A DNA stretch of 64,000 nt from the NCBI GenBank assembly GCA_031472005.1, contig PZJY01000001.1:3596001-3660000 (forward strand). Direction: 5' to 3'. This stretch comes from Tetracladium setigerum (taxonomy: Eukaryota; Ascomycota; Leotiomycetes; Helotiales). A program made the translations under genes and the position numbers. The notes under the pieces were generated by a model, which worked only from the letters and a program-made list of their open reading frames with translations, had not been told where the DNA came from and did no database searches. Positions 46,836 through 57,603 of the stretch are shown here, piece after piece; the stretch's first letter is position 1; each line of letters opens with the position of its first letter.

Positions 46836-48053
46836 TTACTGCTTCTCGCTCTTGAGAGCATGATCCACAGTTGCCATAGCAGAATCATCGGCAGGAACTT
46901 GCTGCTGCTGCTGCTGCTGTTGCGCCTGATGATGGTGCCACTGTTGTACTTGCTGCTGATGTACTTGCTGCTGATGTAATTGCTGTTGATATAATTGCTG
47001 CTGTTGTAATTGCTGTTGTTGCAATTGCTGTTGTTGTAATCGCTGTTGTTGTAATTGCTGTATGTGAGCTAAGCGCTGCTGATGCTGTTCTTGTCGCTGC
47101 TGTTGTTGAGCTAGGCGAAGTGCAGTAGCAACTCCTTGGGTGAGCCCACTATTAGGAACATAGACTACCGGTTGGCCATTCTGAGCTTGAAGATTGCCGT
47201 CATAATTAACACCAGCATTGTATTGATGAAGGATAGACTGTTGATTTGCTAGACCAGATACAGCGCCGGCAAGCTGGGCGAGTTGTGCGTTATCGATTTG
47301 CCAATATGGAGGATTGCCACTAGCCATGTTACCGGCATGCTGGGCAAATTGTGCGTTGTTGACATGACCCTGCGGAGCATGCATATTTCCATGGGCTATT
47401 TGTTGACCTGCCAAAGGATATTGTCGATTTTCCTGGACGAGAGGATTGCTACCAGAAGCATTGCCGGCAGGCTGGGCAAGTTGTGCGTTGTTAATCTGAT
47501 CCTCTAGGATAACCATATTTCCAGGTGCGATTTGTTGACCTCCTAAAGGGATCGGTTGGTGTTCCTGGACTGGAGGGTTGCCTTCAGAACCATTGTCGGC
47601 GCCATGGGCAAGTTGTGCCTTGTTGGCTTGACCCTCCCCAAGAAGAACGTTTCCAGGAGCCATTTCATTGCCCGTCAAAGGGCGCAAGTAACCGAGAACG
47701 AGTAATCCATATCCACGGATATGTTCAAGCTCTGCAGTGGGAGGCAGAGGGACAAAAGCGAACTGAGGTTCTGGATTGGAAGGAGCTGAAAGTACTGTGT
47801 GCGGTAATAATGGATCGAGTGTACGCTCGGCATAGGTAAAACCCAATCGTTCTGGAATCTGCACTGAAGGAGCAAATTGACCGCGATTCTCTGCCCGAGA
47901 TTGTTGTGGTACCTGCATAGCCGGCTGGACCATTGAAGGGCCTGCCTCCCCAAGGCTCATGGAGCGAGGATCTGCGCCGGCGGAGGAGCTTGTTGCGGCG
48001 GTATTCTGGTCGTTCGCCACTGCAGGTGCATTCGGGTCGTCCAAAGTCTTCAT
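46836..48053 (-). CDS. Gln-rich protein with internal ~45-residue repeats
   Basis: 405 residues from the ATG at 48053; an in-frame ATG at 48191 would add 46 residues that look like translated leader. After a polar N-terminus, a short ordered part includes PERLGFTYAERTLDPLLPH and LEHIRGYGLLVLGYLRPL (about 70-140). The middle carries three to four diverged repeats of about 45 residues. Each holds a Gln/Pro core (GGQQIAPGNM, AGQQIAHGNM), then NNAQLAQ or NNAQFAQ, then AGN-S/A-SGSNP. The C-terminal third is a Gln tract made of LQQQ/LHQQQ units, written by a mix of CAA and CAG codons, with a few His. Such Gln-rich proteins often act in transcription or form condensates; that is inference. No domain is recognised. 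Confidence 0.75.
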   Translation of the reverse strand: MKTLDDPNAPAVANDQNTAATSSSAGADPRSMSLGEAGPSMVQPAMQVPQQSRAENRGQFAPSVQIPERLGFTYAERTLDPLLPHTVLSAPSNPEPQFAFVPLPPTAELEHIRGYGLLVLGYLRPLTGNEMAPGNVLLGEGQANKAQLAHGADNGSEGNPPVQEHQPIPLGGQQIAPGNMVILEDQINNAQLAQPAGNASGSNPLVQENRQYPLAGQQIAHGNMHAPQGHVNNAQFAQHAGNMASGNPPYWQIDNAQLAQLAGAVSGLANQQSILHQYNAGVNYDGNLQAQNGQPVVYVPNSGLTQGVATALRLAQQQQRQEQHQQRLAHIQQLQQQRLQQQQLQQQQLQQQQLYQQQLHQQQVHQQQVQQWHHHQAQQQQQQQQVPADDSAMATVDHALKSEKQ

Positions 48054-48619
48054 CGTGGCGGATCTTTTGAACTGTGGGTGAGGTATTGGGTAGAGGATCC
48101 CGGAACTGTCTCGAGGCAAACGTGACAGATGAAGAACGACGTAGAAGGAAGAGATGGATAGAAACTTGTAATGAAGAAACAGATGAGACACGCAAGTCCA
48201 AGAAGATGGCTAAGATGAAGCGGCTCTGAGCTAGAATTACGAATGGGCCAGAGACTGACGAATACAGAATCGCTCGACTGGCGCTACTACTAGGATGGCG
48301 CTACCGAAGGCTTCAAACGGCCTAGGACCAAATCCGAGGAAATATCTACCTCGTAGGTACTACCTAGGAACGTGAATTGTGCAGAGAGCACAACCAGGGC
48401 TCATCAGTCTGTGTTGATGCCGTCTAATGAACCGATCAATGGACGGCTTGGATTCAAGAAACTGCAACCATCGACGAAAAGAGATTGGGCCACGGATTAC
48501 CGGCCGTACTACTTCGTTATAGAGCCGCAAATTTAGTAAGGACAAAAGCTACACTCCATTATTGATTTTTTTTCAATAAGAAATGGGTATTGGTACAAGG
48601 CATTTCGGACATACAGAAT
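48054..48619. other. intergenic
   Basis: Promoter of the Gln-rich gene and 3' flank of pre10. No gene seen. Confidence 0.5.
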
Positions 48620-49618
48620 CTATTCCTCCATCTTGTCATCCTCTTTCGTCTCTTCATCATCGTCCTCGCCCTCCAAGTGCTTCTTCGCTAGCTTTTCTGC
48701 CTCTTCCAACAAGCTCTCTGGAACGGCTTCATGTCTTCCCTTGGTAGGCCCCTCCAAATTGCTGATCCAGGTCATCTCTAATTCGAAGTCCTTGTCTTTA
48801 TTGTCGGCATGGGCAATGTAGATGATCCTCGCGGCCTCTTTGACACCATCCAGCAGGCTCAAGGTCCCAGCAGCAAGATCTAACTTCTCGAGCTCTGCTT
48901 TTGCGACCTGTCGTCCCTTACCGGTAGCTGCGCCATAGTAGCCCCAGTACAATCCGCTTGGCTCGATCATATACAGTCCTGGTCCGCCATACTTCTTGCC
49001 CTCTGCCTTTCCTCCAGATCCGATGGAAGGACCACTGCCAACCTGACCGTCAACGGGTAGCTCGAGCTCCGAATCCCATCCTCCTACGATGGCGGTGATA
49101 CCGAATGGTCGAACAGAAGAGTAGAGGGTGTAGGCTTGTAAGTATCCACCCATTCGGCTTGCCAAATCCTTCGTGGTAATGGGAGTCTTGTAGACCTTAC
49201 GCCAGGTGGATGCTTCCTCGCGGGCTCGTGAAACGAAGTGTCTGCCATCGGGAACGAGACCTGATGATACCTAAAAGCAAATCAGAAGCCAAACAACAAC
49301 GTTATAGACGGTTCCACTCACTGCGCCCATGTTTCTGTCAATGGTTGCAATCCGCTTGTTTGCCCCAGCTTTGAGCAGCTTGCTTGTGATGACCTTCTCA
49401 ACAGCTAAAATAACACCATCCTTGCATCTGATACCAATCGAGGTTCCTCCATTCTCTACTGCCTTGACTGCGTACTCGACCTGGAAATTCCGGCCATCTG
49501 GGGAGAAGACGGAGTTGGTGAGATCATAACCCGTACCTATTGACGTCTGCGAGGAACGTTAGTTGGATGGCCAATTCGAAGCTTGTGGAGAATAAATTGG
49601 GCATCTAAAGCTTACCAT
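48620..49618 (-). CDS. pre10: 20S proteasome subunit alpha7 (PRE10/PSMA3)
   Basis: Three exons: 49616-49618 (only the ATG), 49322-49546 and 48620-49270, with introns of 69 and 51 bases; 292 residues. The second exon opens with the alpha-subunit signature TSIGTGYDLTNSVFSPDGR, followed by QVEYAVKAVENGGTSIG. GLVPDGRHFVSRAREEA, SRMGGYLQAYTLYSSVRPFG and GYYGAATGKGRQVAKAELEK follow in order. The C-terminus is acidic (EGEDDDEETKEDDKMEE), as in alpha7. An inserted Gly/Ser loop (about residues 150-175) relative to yeast Pre10 is seen. The subunit is part of the outer alpha ring and lacks catalytic activity. The exon holding only a start codon is notable but the splice sites are normal (GTAAGC; CGCAG). 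Confidence 0.95.
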
Positions 49619-50785
49619 GATTGTGATGGCGGGGCGGAGATGTTTAGATTGCGAGAGAGAAAGATGCAGTTAGATTTGAGGGCAGTTGTGTTTGGGGTTG
49701 TCGAAGTCTGGATGGTTTGGAATACACGTCGGAGCTGTAGGCAGCTTGACCGCGTAGAGCTTCAACTGGCAGTCACGAGGATCATATCACGTGACACTGA
49801 ATGCAACATTACTTGCTACGTATTTGCATGCCGAGGGCTGGAGTTATAGCGTCGACTGGTGCGAGCGATCTTGACCGAATATAATGAATACCATGCACTG
49901 TCTGTTCTATTCTTTTGCTTATTGCAAATATTCAGAATTAATTCTAGCGGTCCAGAGCCGCCGCATAAAGGACGGTGAGAGCATTTAATGGCACTTATTT
50001 GCCAAACGGGTCCAGGTCTCTTCGTGTCAGAAAACAATTGGCAAAGAGACCCTTCGTTTCTGTGCCGGTTTTACGCTAGCAATGGGAATATGTTTCAGGT
50101 ATGGTTGGGCCCGTCATCGCATTTGCGAATCCCAGTCCCAATTCCAAGCACTTAAAGGAGGGGTCATTATATTTATATTTCCCCCTTCGTCCATTTCAAC
50201 ATTACTTTCTCAGTATTCACACTTCATTATTCACCAACTTCCCTCGGACAGATACCTCATTCATCGTCTCTTTGAACGCCGAGTGACCACTGTATTACTC
50301 TCTTTGTTGTCTGTCACCCGTCCCGTCGACTCAACATTTCCACCTATTTCGACCGCTCGGCTGACCAGTCGCCCTCTCTCCCCATCTGAACATCCCGCAT
50401 TTGATTCTTGAATCATCGTGCCTACCTCCCAACCTTTCTACCTACTACATAGCATAGTACAATATAAAAGCAAAAAACACATCTTCGGTCTTGCATCTAT
50501 TCACCACAAGTCTGCTCGCTCCCTCGCCATTTCCTTCTTTTTCTCTATCTCCTCTCTCTCTGTCTCTCTCTCTCGCACATCTGACTCTAGGCATTTGCTA
50601 CATTTCAGACCCCTCAGACCACCCCAGATCTTCACAACCCCAGGACGCAGTGGCTCTTTGCAAAGCGACCCGGGCTCACCTCGAGTACCTCAGCAAACAG
50701 GTACTCAGCATCTTCTCTGCTGCCTCATACTTGCTAATGTCTGTAGACTAACTTTGCTCCCCTCGACTCGAAGAACTTCACCAAC
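49619..50785. other. divergent promoters and CT-rich leader
   Basis: Shared upstream region of pre10 (minus) and the next plus-strand gene. The right half is CT-rich leader with a probable UTR intron at 50701-50746 (GTACTC to CTGTAG, with a GCTAAT branch). Confidence 0.5.
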
Positions 50786-51805
50786 ATGGCAACCCAAGAG
50801 GAGTTGTCTGCCCTCTTCGCCCGTAACCTCTCCCTCCAGCCCCAGGCTATCTATGTTGCTCCGTAGAGGCCCTCCTGCTCCTACTCCAGTCGAAGAACCT
50901 TACACCTACTCCATTTCCCGACACTATCACCATTCCGCACATATTGCTCAACAACCACCCCCAAGACCTGCCTCCGAACCCCCACGAAGCGAACAAGTTA
51001 CTGTTGAAATTGTGCTATCCAGAAATGGAGTGGACCCCAGCGCGCTCTACCCCTCCCAAATCGACCTCTTTCGAACTGCAGACGAAGCCCAACAGCTAAG
51101 ACTCATCGAGCTTTGGCGGATCTGCCCTCCCGACTACACAAATAATGTTGCGAAGAATCTACTAGGATTGTCCGATTCCACAACCTCTGTACAACAAGAA
51201 GAAGCACTGGCACAATTGAGATACGAGAGAATGGCCACGGAGGAGAAGCAGCAGGTCGAGAGGATGATGTTAGAGGAGAGAATGTCACGAACTGGCGGAG
51301 ACCAGCAAGGCATGGACAGCGATACCATGAGTGACGCCAGCACAAACCAGCCTCTGACTCCTATCCAAGGTGGTGATGGACGATGGAATCAATCCCACAT
51401 TGCCGCCGAGCCATATATGCAATCTGGCTATGAAGCATTAGCACAGCGAGAGTATGAGCAGTCCGCTGCACCATCGAAAGACATCTACTCGCATTTTGGA
51501 TCGGCCGTCGGAGGGCCAAAGTACACTCAAGCTACTGATCCAGTCTACAATACAGTCGATGATATGTACCGATATCCAAATCTTGGAGGCGATTGGCAGC
51601 AACTCTTGGAACAGAAGAAGCAGGCGATGGAGAACCAGTACGTCCAACTTCTACAACAAAGTACCTTTGGCGTGTGTCTTAGGTGTTGACAAATGACTCT
51701 CCCAAAATAATCCCCCAAAAGACAGCAAGCTAATCTCTTCAATTCAGATACGGCCACTTTCAATACAACTGTGCACGCCAAGGCGAGGACGAGGAGATGT
51801 TGTAA
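50786..51805 (+). CDS. conserved ascomycete protein of unknown function
   Basis: The likely start is ATG 50786 (MATQEELSALFARNLSLQP). Within 25 codons this frame meets a stop, and the coding sense goes on one frame over (GPPAPTPVEEPYTYSISRH). One extra base somewhere in about 50820-50865 would explain this. The rest runs to 51637, then a 110-base intron leads to a last exon (51748-51805) ending YGHFQYNCARQGEDEEML. Total about 302 residues. Features are a conserved-looking helical part QVTVEIVLSRNGVDPSALYP and AQQLRLIELWRICPPDYTN (about 60-120), a Glu/Gln/Met-rich helix (RYERMATEEKQQVERMML), and a Gly/Pro-rich tail. No signal peptide. I do not recognise the family. Confidence 0.7.
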
Positions 51806-53113
51806 ATACTTTATTCCATAGTCCTTAGCTACTTTCCATAGAAGTCAGGTCTGGAATTGGACAAGACGAATCGTGTTACTGCAGGCGTGGGTGTTGATGG
51901 GTATTTGTTTAATTTTTGGCATGGTATGGGTTTGATCAAGCCCTGCAAGAGGGAAGCAGGCGATTTCGATGGTTTTTTCTCCAGGCATTTCCTTTGGGAT
52001 CTGTTTGTTGGCGTGGTATAACGGCATGGGCATGGTTTTTTGTTAGGTATCTACCCTCCTACTCTCTGTTTCTCATGTCCCCTCTCCCCCAAAGACGTTT
52101 TCACGTTACTTTTACAAGGACTCTTGACATGTTTTGCGCTACTTTTTGTGAGGTACGTACTTCAAACCCAACTCCATCCCCTGGCTCTCAACAACAAAGC
52201 AACATTTGGAAGAGCGAGATAGGTGCGTATGAATGGACTCCAACCCCCCCCCCCCCCCCAAACTCCCCCATTCTCCCCTCCCCAACTCCTTCCAACACCC
52301 CAAAGTTGAAGCAACTCTCACTACTCACTATGAAGCATCAGCCCTGTAACTTCCTGGATATATGGACGACAAATACCCTGGACAGTTTTAACTGGAATGA
52401 CTACTGGATCTGGACTTTCCCCTGTTTCTTCTTTGTGTGTTCGTTTTCTATGCTTTTTTGCAATCAATTCGCTTCATACCTACCTAGTCAGGCTAGCTAT
52501 TTAATGAATGAATTGTTTTTTGAGTGCCTTGAGGTTCTTTTGTGATTACTTGCGATGTGATTCATCTTTACAGTATGCCTCATTTATTACAAATTGAAAT
52601 AACTCGAATTAATCTTATAAAATATTAAATATTCGTCAATCAAAATGTTCACGTCTCTACTTTTCGAGGGCAAGATCAAGCTAATTTAAGGGGCTTAAGC
52701 ATATGCAAGAGAAAAGCTTGGGAGAAAATGACTACATGCTAGAACTTTTAAGCATACGTTAAAATATAAAAGATATGCCTATTTGCCACCCAAAATTTTC
52801 AGGACCGATATTATAAGCACTTTATCGAGATATGCTATTATTCAAAATGTTACTATAGAGGTTTTAATGTAGTCACTTCCAGCAGCAATTTCAAGCAAAC
52901 GGTATTATTTATGAGGCTGCGGTATTGTATTGTTCTAATTTTGTTGCATGGTCTTAGATCTGATTAGTGATGCAATTTTCCTTCCTTGAGCTCGCCTAGT
53001 ATGGCGGGCATCACTTTTCTTGCCAGTAACATGAGCAATCTATGGGATTCTGTAAGTTGAGTGATTCTTTCTATCGCAAGAGGCAAAGCGACCATCTATC
53101 CAGTAGGCAGGTC
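51806..53113. other. intergenic, with C13 homopolymer
   Basis: A run of 13 C occurs at about 52247-52259, and the sequence is AT-rich from 52540 to 52960. No gene seen. Confidence 0.5.
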
Positions 53114-54214
53114 TCAAAGTTCCGCATCATCAGTAAACGGATTCTCAGGCAACTCCAACCCCCAACATGATCGTCAAACGGATTCTCAGCCAACCCCATC
53201 CAGCTCGCACCTCCTGGCAAAGGCGTTGGCGTATCCTTCTGTACGTTTGTCTCTCCATCAACAGCCCCATCAGCAGCCCGATCTATCAACACTTCTTCAC
53301 CATTGACCTTGATCAAGAGCTCATCAAGATTCAAATCAGGTTTTGGCACACGTCCTAGCATCATGTTTCTCATATTCTCACGATGACAATTGATCAAAAG
53401 CTCATTCTTGAAGCCATCAGGATAAGTGACGCCTTCAATCATTCCATCCAAGACCGCTTTATGCTCCGTTCTAGAAACGTAATAGACCGCCACGTAGGCG
53501 AGGAGGCGACGAAGTTGATACTTTGGCTTGGTGGTGGTGGTGTTATCCATACAAACTGAGCATCCCTACTGTATGGCCATGGGGAGTACATACTTATGCT
53601 CCAGAGATAGGTCATCGCATTGTTTGCTAGTTGGGGAATCAGGAGTTCCTCGGCTAGGACCCAGAGACGGAGAAGGGCTTTAAGTTGGGTGCAGAAGGAA
53701 GCTTCATTGTCGAAACCTGGTTCGCCGGTGTAAGTGCGTTGGTAGTAGCCGTTGTTGGCGATGGCCACTTGAACGTTGGTGGCAAGCATTAATTGTTGGT
53801 TGTAGATCCAGCGGTAGAAGATGGCAAAGGCGGCGTGGTCAACGTGGGGCATATGGTAGGTCTGAATTCGATCTCCGATGCTTGAAGGGCGTGTGAGAGC
53901 ATCTCTAAGAGTAGGAGAGTAGCGACAAGCAAGCTCTCTGGGAATTTCGAAGTTCATGGTTTGGTTGTCTGGACCGATTATGAAGGTAACCATGTCGCCT
54001 GCATTGGACCTGTTCATGAGATTCGTGAGTTAGCAAAAGATCGAAGGGACAAAAGGGTAAATTGGGGGGTTTCGATCTTACAAATTCGTGGATCTTCCAT
54101 GTGCTGGAGATGAGGTAGAGTCTTGGCCATCGAGGTATTGCCGTCTTGGGCTCTTGTTGGGTTTTTGGAATCGAGAGGTAGCTGACCGTTCTGGTGATCT
54201 GATGCACTTGACAT
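53114..54214 (-). CDS. BTB/POZ domain protein
   Basis: Exon 1 (54082-54214) and the following exon (from 53998) are joined by an 83-base intron with acceptor GCAG just before GCGACATGG, giving RICDMVTFIIG. A BTB fold follows: DMVTFIIGPDNQTMNFEIPR, RYSPTLRDAL, HVDHAAFAIFYRWIYNQQL, then ALLRLWVLAEELLIPQLANN, all within about residues 45-200. The region after the fold (YQLRRLLAYVAVYYVSRTEH) is the helical extension usual in fungal BTB proteins. Two frame breaks exist: near 53564-53566 and at a run of five C at 53159-53163. Adding one base at each gives 339 residues ending with two similar ENPF motifs (LAENPFDDHVG, LPENPFTDDAEL). For the first break a 38-base intron is the alternative but is too short to be likely. 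Fungal BTB proteins of this type are mostly uncharacterised. Confidence 0.8.
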
Positions 54215-57200
54215 CTTGACTATCAACAAGCTTAGCATCGCAGACTCAAAGGAAATTTGACATTAAATACATACCGAGGACCACGAGAGTGGATAATAGG
54301 CTGTTTTTTGTTGTTATCGTTGTTGTTGTAAAGTTGTAGATTTGCAATGTTGCTATCCAGGAAAAAAAAGTTCAAGCGACGCAACGCCGTATTTGTAATG
54401 ATAACAGGCTTAAAGGAATTGAAGCTGAGGCTTTATCTAGCTATTTAAGTTCAAGATAGCTGAAGTTGAAGTGTTGTTTGGGTGCATACAAAAGGAAATG
54501 CTGAAGTGACGAGACATTGCATTGCTGGTCGCAAAGATTGAATGAATTAGGATAGAAGTGGAGCAAGTGCTCGCCATTGGCGATAACGTATTCTTTATTA
54601 ACATATAAGTTATTAAGGAATCACCGTGTTCTTTCAGTCTTGTATGAAGAGTAAGACGTGCATTCATCATCTTATGTACTGGACGTACTGTACTGTACTG
54701 CGGTGCTTAAGCGAACCGTTGTCTCCGGATGCACAGAAGGCCCTTTCTCATCGATGTCTGATGATGAAACTCTTCTACCCGATGAACCATTCTGTCATTA
54801 TCCTTACTGGTAGCCTCGATGCTTTTGTTTGTCTCCTTAATTTTTTTGTTCTTCCACTTAGGTTTTTAGTTTGAGACTTCAAGATAGCAATCGTCTTGGA
54901 CGGTAACTTTACTGCAATCTCGGCTGGGCCAGCTGGCTCAATATTAATTTTAGATTATTCCGTTGTTGTAATAAGAAACAGTTAACTAGAATACACTTTA
55001 TTCTCTATATATCTTTCCAGCACGATCTTGGCAAACAAGGATAGACAAGGGGATGGAGGGAAGAAGGCCGCTTGCCAAACAGCCAAAGATCCACCATCAG
55101 CACCTTTACGAGAGCCTAGACTTTACCAATGAACGAATTGCAAGGCAACAGTCGCCTAAGTCTACCAAGTATTATTCTCACCCTAAATTGGGCGCTCCTC
55201 ATATGTTTTTATGCAAATCACCATAGTTCACGTAATAGAGTACAAGTCGACCACGTCATCGCCAAAGCTCTTGTTGAAACTTCGTTGTTGTATTTTGAAA
55301 TTTTGATCTTGTGGTCGTTCAGACCAACCAGTGTTATACACTCTTGATGTTAATGAGTCTGTTAGCTTGGTACCTACCTACATACCCTTGCAGGTGTTGC
55401 AGGAGATATCGGCGACGATGTGTGCTACTTCGGTGGTCTTTCACGCATACAAACCCAAGATATGGTTATTTTAGATCGTTTATCGCGGCTGTCATCATCT
55501 ATGAAATCTTTTCTGGTGATATTTCCGTGGAAGTTTCTTTGAAACTAGCTCTCATTGTGAATTGGCGTGTCATAAAGAGGGCCGATCGTTACTACTTTTT
55601 TATTGTCCTACATCTCTTTACTTAACAAATAGATCAGTGAACAAGTCAAAATAATGTCATCGTTGTCTTTCAATTCCAAACACACTTGCATGACATCTAG
55701 AATACTCTTATGCTTGGGATCTCACGCGGTATGGGACGAGAACAGGAAATTTATTTTCCATTATAGATTATTGCCATGTTCGTTTTCATCGCAGTTCCTT
55801 AAATGGGGACATCCCAGTTCAAGTTTACATGCTTAACTTGTTTGCCGCGATAGTCAACAGAGTCACGGCTTGTCGGAAGCTGTGTTCACTGTTTTAGATC
55901 TCAGCCAGCCCGGTTGTTTGTGGCGTCCGGAAATGCACTGCTGTCGTCGGGTCCATTTGCGCGCAGATGCATAAGAGCACCTCCTCCTCTAGTCTATCAT
56001 CCCTAACTGCATGCTTTGCCACCCAAGCGCCGTTGCCAAACTTATATTCTCGAGACTGCTAAATACCCAGATTTTTACATCTCAAACTCTACAATCTTGG
56101 AACTCAATCAACCACGGATAAATACATCAACCTTTGCAATCGGAACTGGAGAGATCCGATCCATCTGTGTCGCACTGTAATACTCTACCCAGCTTTCTCA
56201 ACACAAATAAAGCCTAGGTAAAAGATAATAATGACAACCGAAGAATAAAAAAGAAGGAGTGAGGTACCAGGTACAAGTTCCGTAGGCACTATAACTCTTG
56301 GTCCAGCTTTGCTAATGGTTAAAAGTTGCACAGGTCTTATGGGTCCATTCTCTTTTCGGCGCTTTTTCTGCGAAGCTGTGCATGGCTCGTGTGGTATTCA
56401 ATCTTGAATTCGTACAACCACACCCGGGTTTTGGGGTCTGGTAAATTTTCATGACTGGCTACTCGTACTTTCCTTGAGGCTAACTGGGGCACCTACGAGG
56501 TGCTTTATAATCATGCTTGATGCATCCTTCTCACTTGCCTACATTCTATTATTTCAGTCTAATGAGGATGATTCCGGTATCTCTTCGTCTTAGACTTCAT
56601 AGACTACCAAAGGTAAGGTACTTGAATTGGTGCCTCCTTCTCCATTGCCTCCAATTTCTTGGAATCTTGCGGTGACACGGATCGAGTTGCAACTTGCAGG
56701 GAACATTGACCTCAAACGATCAGACGGTCACAACAGACATACTGCATGATCGCCCAGCTTTTATTTACAGTTGAGGCAAAAAGCCTGGATGCGGGTTTGC
56801 ACGGCCACATACCACTCTGAAAGGAAAGTTGTCTCGCTTTGTTTGGAGTTTTTGCACAATTTCCTCGCTTCCGAATGGTATACGATGCCGCTTCAATGAG
56901 TTCTCTCTAATCTCGCCACTGCTTGCATTCAATACGACGCTGATATGTCTCGCCTAACTCATTCAAGATCATGCACATCAGCATTTCGAGCAACCACAAC
57001 CTACTTTGACAGCGAGTCAACTCTCATCTCACTACGACGAGGCAGGGAAATGTGTTGGTCATCCAGTCACAACAGTCGGTCGTGACCTTCTGCATTCAAT
57101 ATGGGGAACAGAAAACCTGAAAGAGACGCTTTTGACGGAAGTGTCTTGGAAGTACGTGGCTAATGCTGATTTAGGAATATTTGCGATCCAGCCGCGTGAT

Positions 57201-57603
57201 CTGCACTTGGTCATTGAATCGTCTGAAAATAAACGACTCTTCCAATCGGGAAAGTGTCAGATCTAATGATTTGCTGCAGAAATGCGCATGTTGTCTCATC
57301 ACGATGTTGTGAGATACAAGATCTGTACTCCAAATCGACGTTGGCAATCTCGATCTGGGAAGCTCAGAGCCTCGTTACATTAACAGACACGGCGGAGTTC
57401 AAGTCCCTCTTGTTTTAAAAGGATGTTGTGTTGCACCTGCCTCACCTCTTCTTGTCTTTTCCAAACTTTCCGAGAAATTTGGCTTTGTGGCTTTGTCAAG
57501 TCATCATTTACGCTTCCTTCCTCCTTTGGATAGCTGTGAAGGTCGAGAAACAAGAACACAATCGCTCTCTAAATGGTCATCAGTTCCTTTCACGACCACA
57601 GAC
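54215..57603. other. 3.4-kb gene-poor region
   Basis: The largest interval without a supported gene. Short open frames (55129-55836) lack protein character. A GT/AT-rich composition and TACCTA motifs are seen. It holds the promoters of the BTB gene (minus) and the MOCOS-like gene (plus). Confidence 0.45.
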
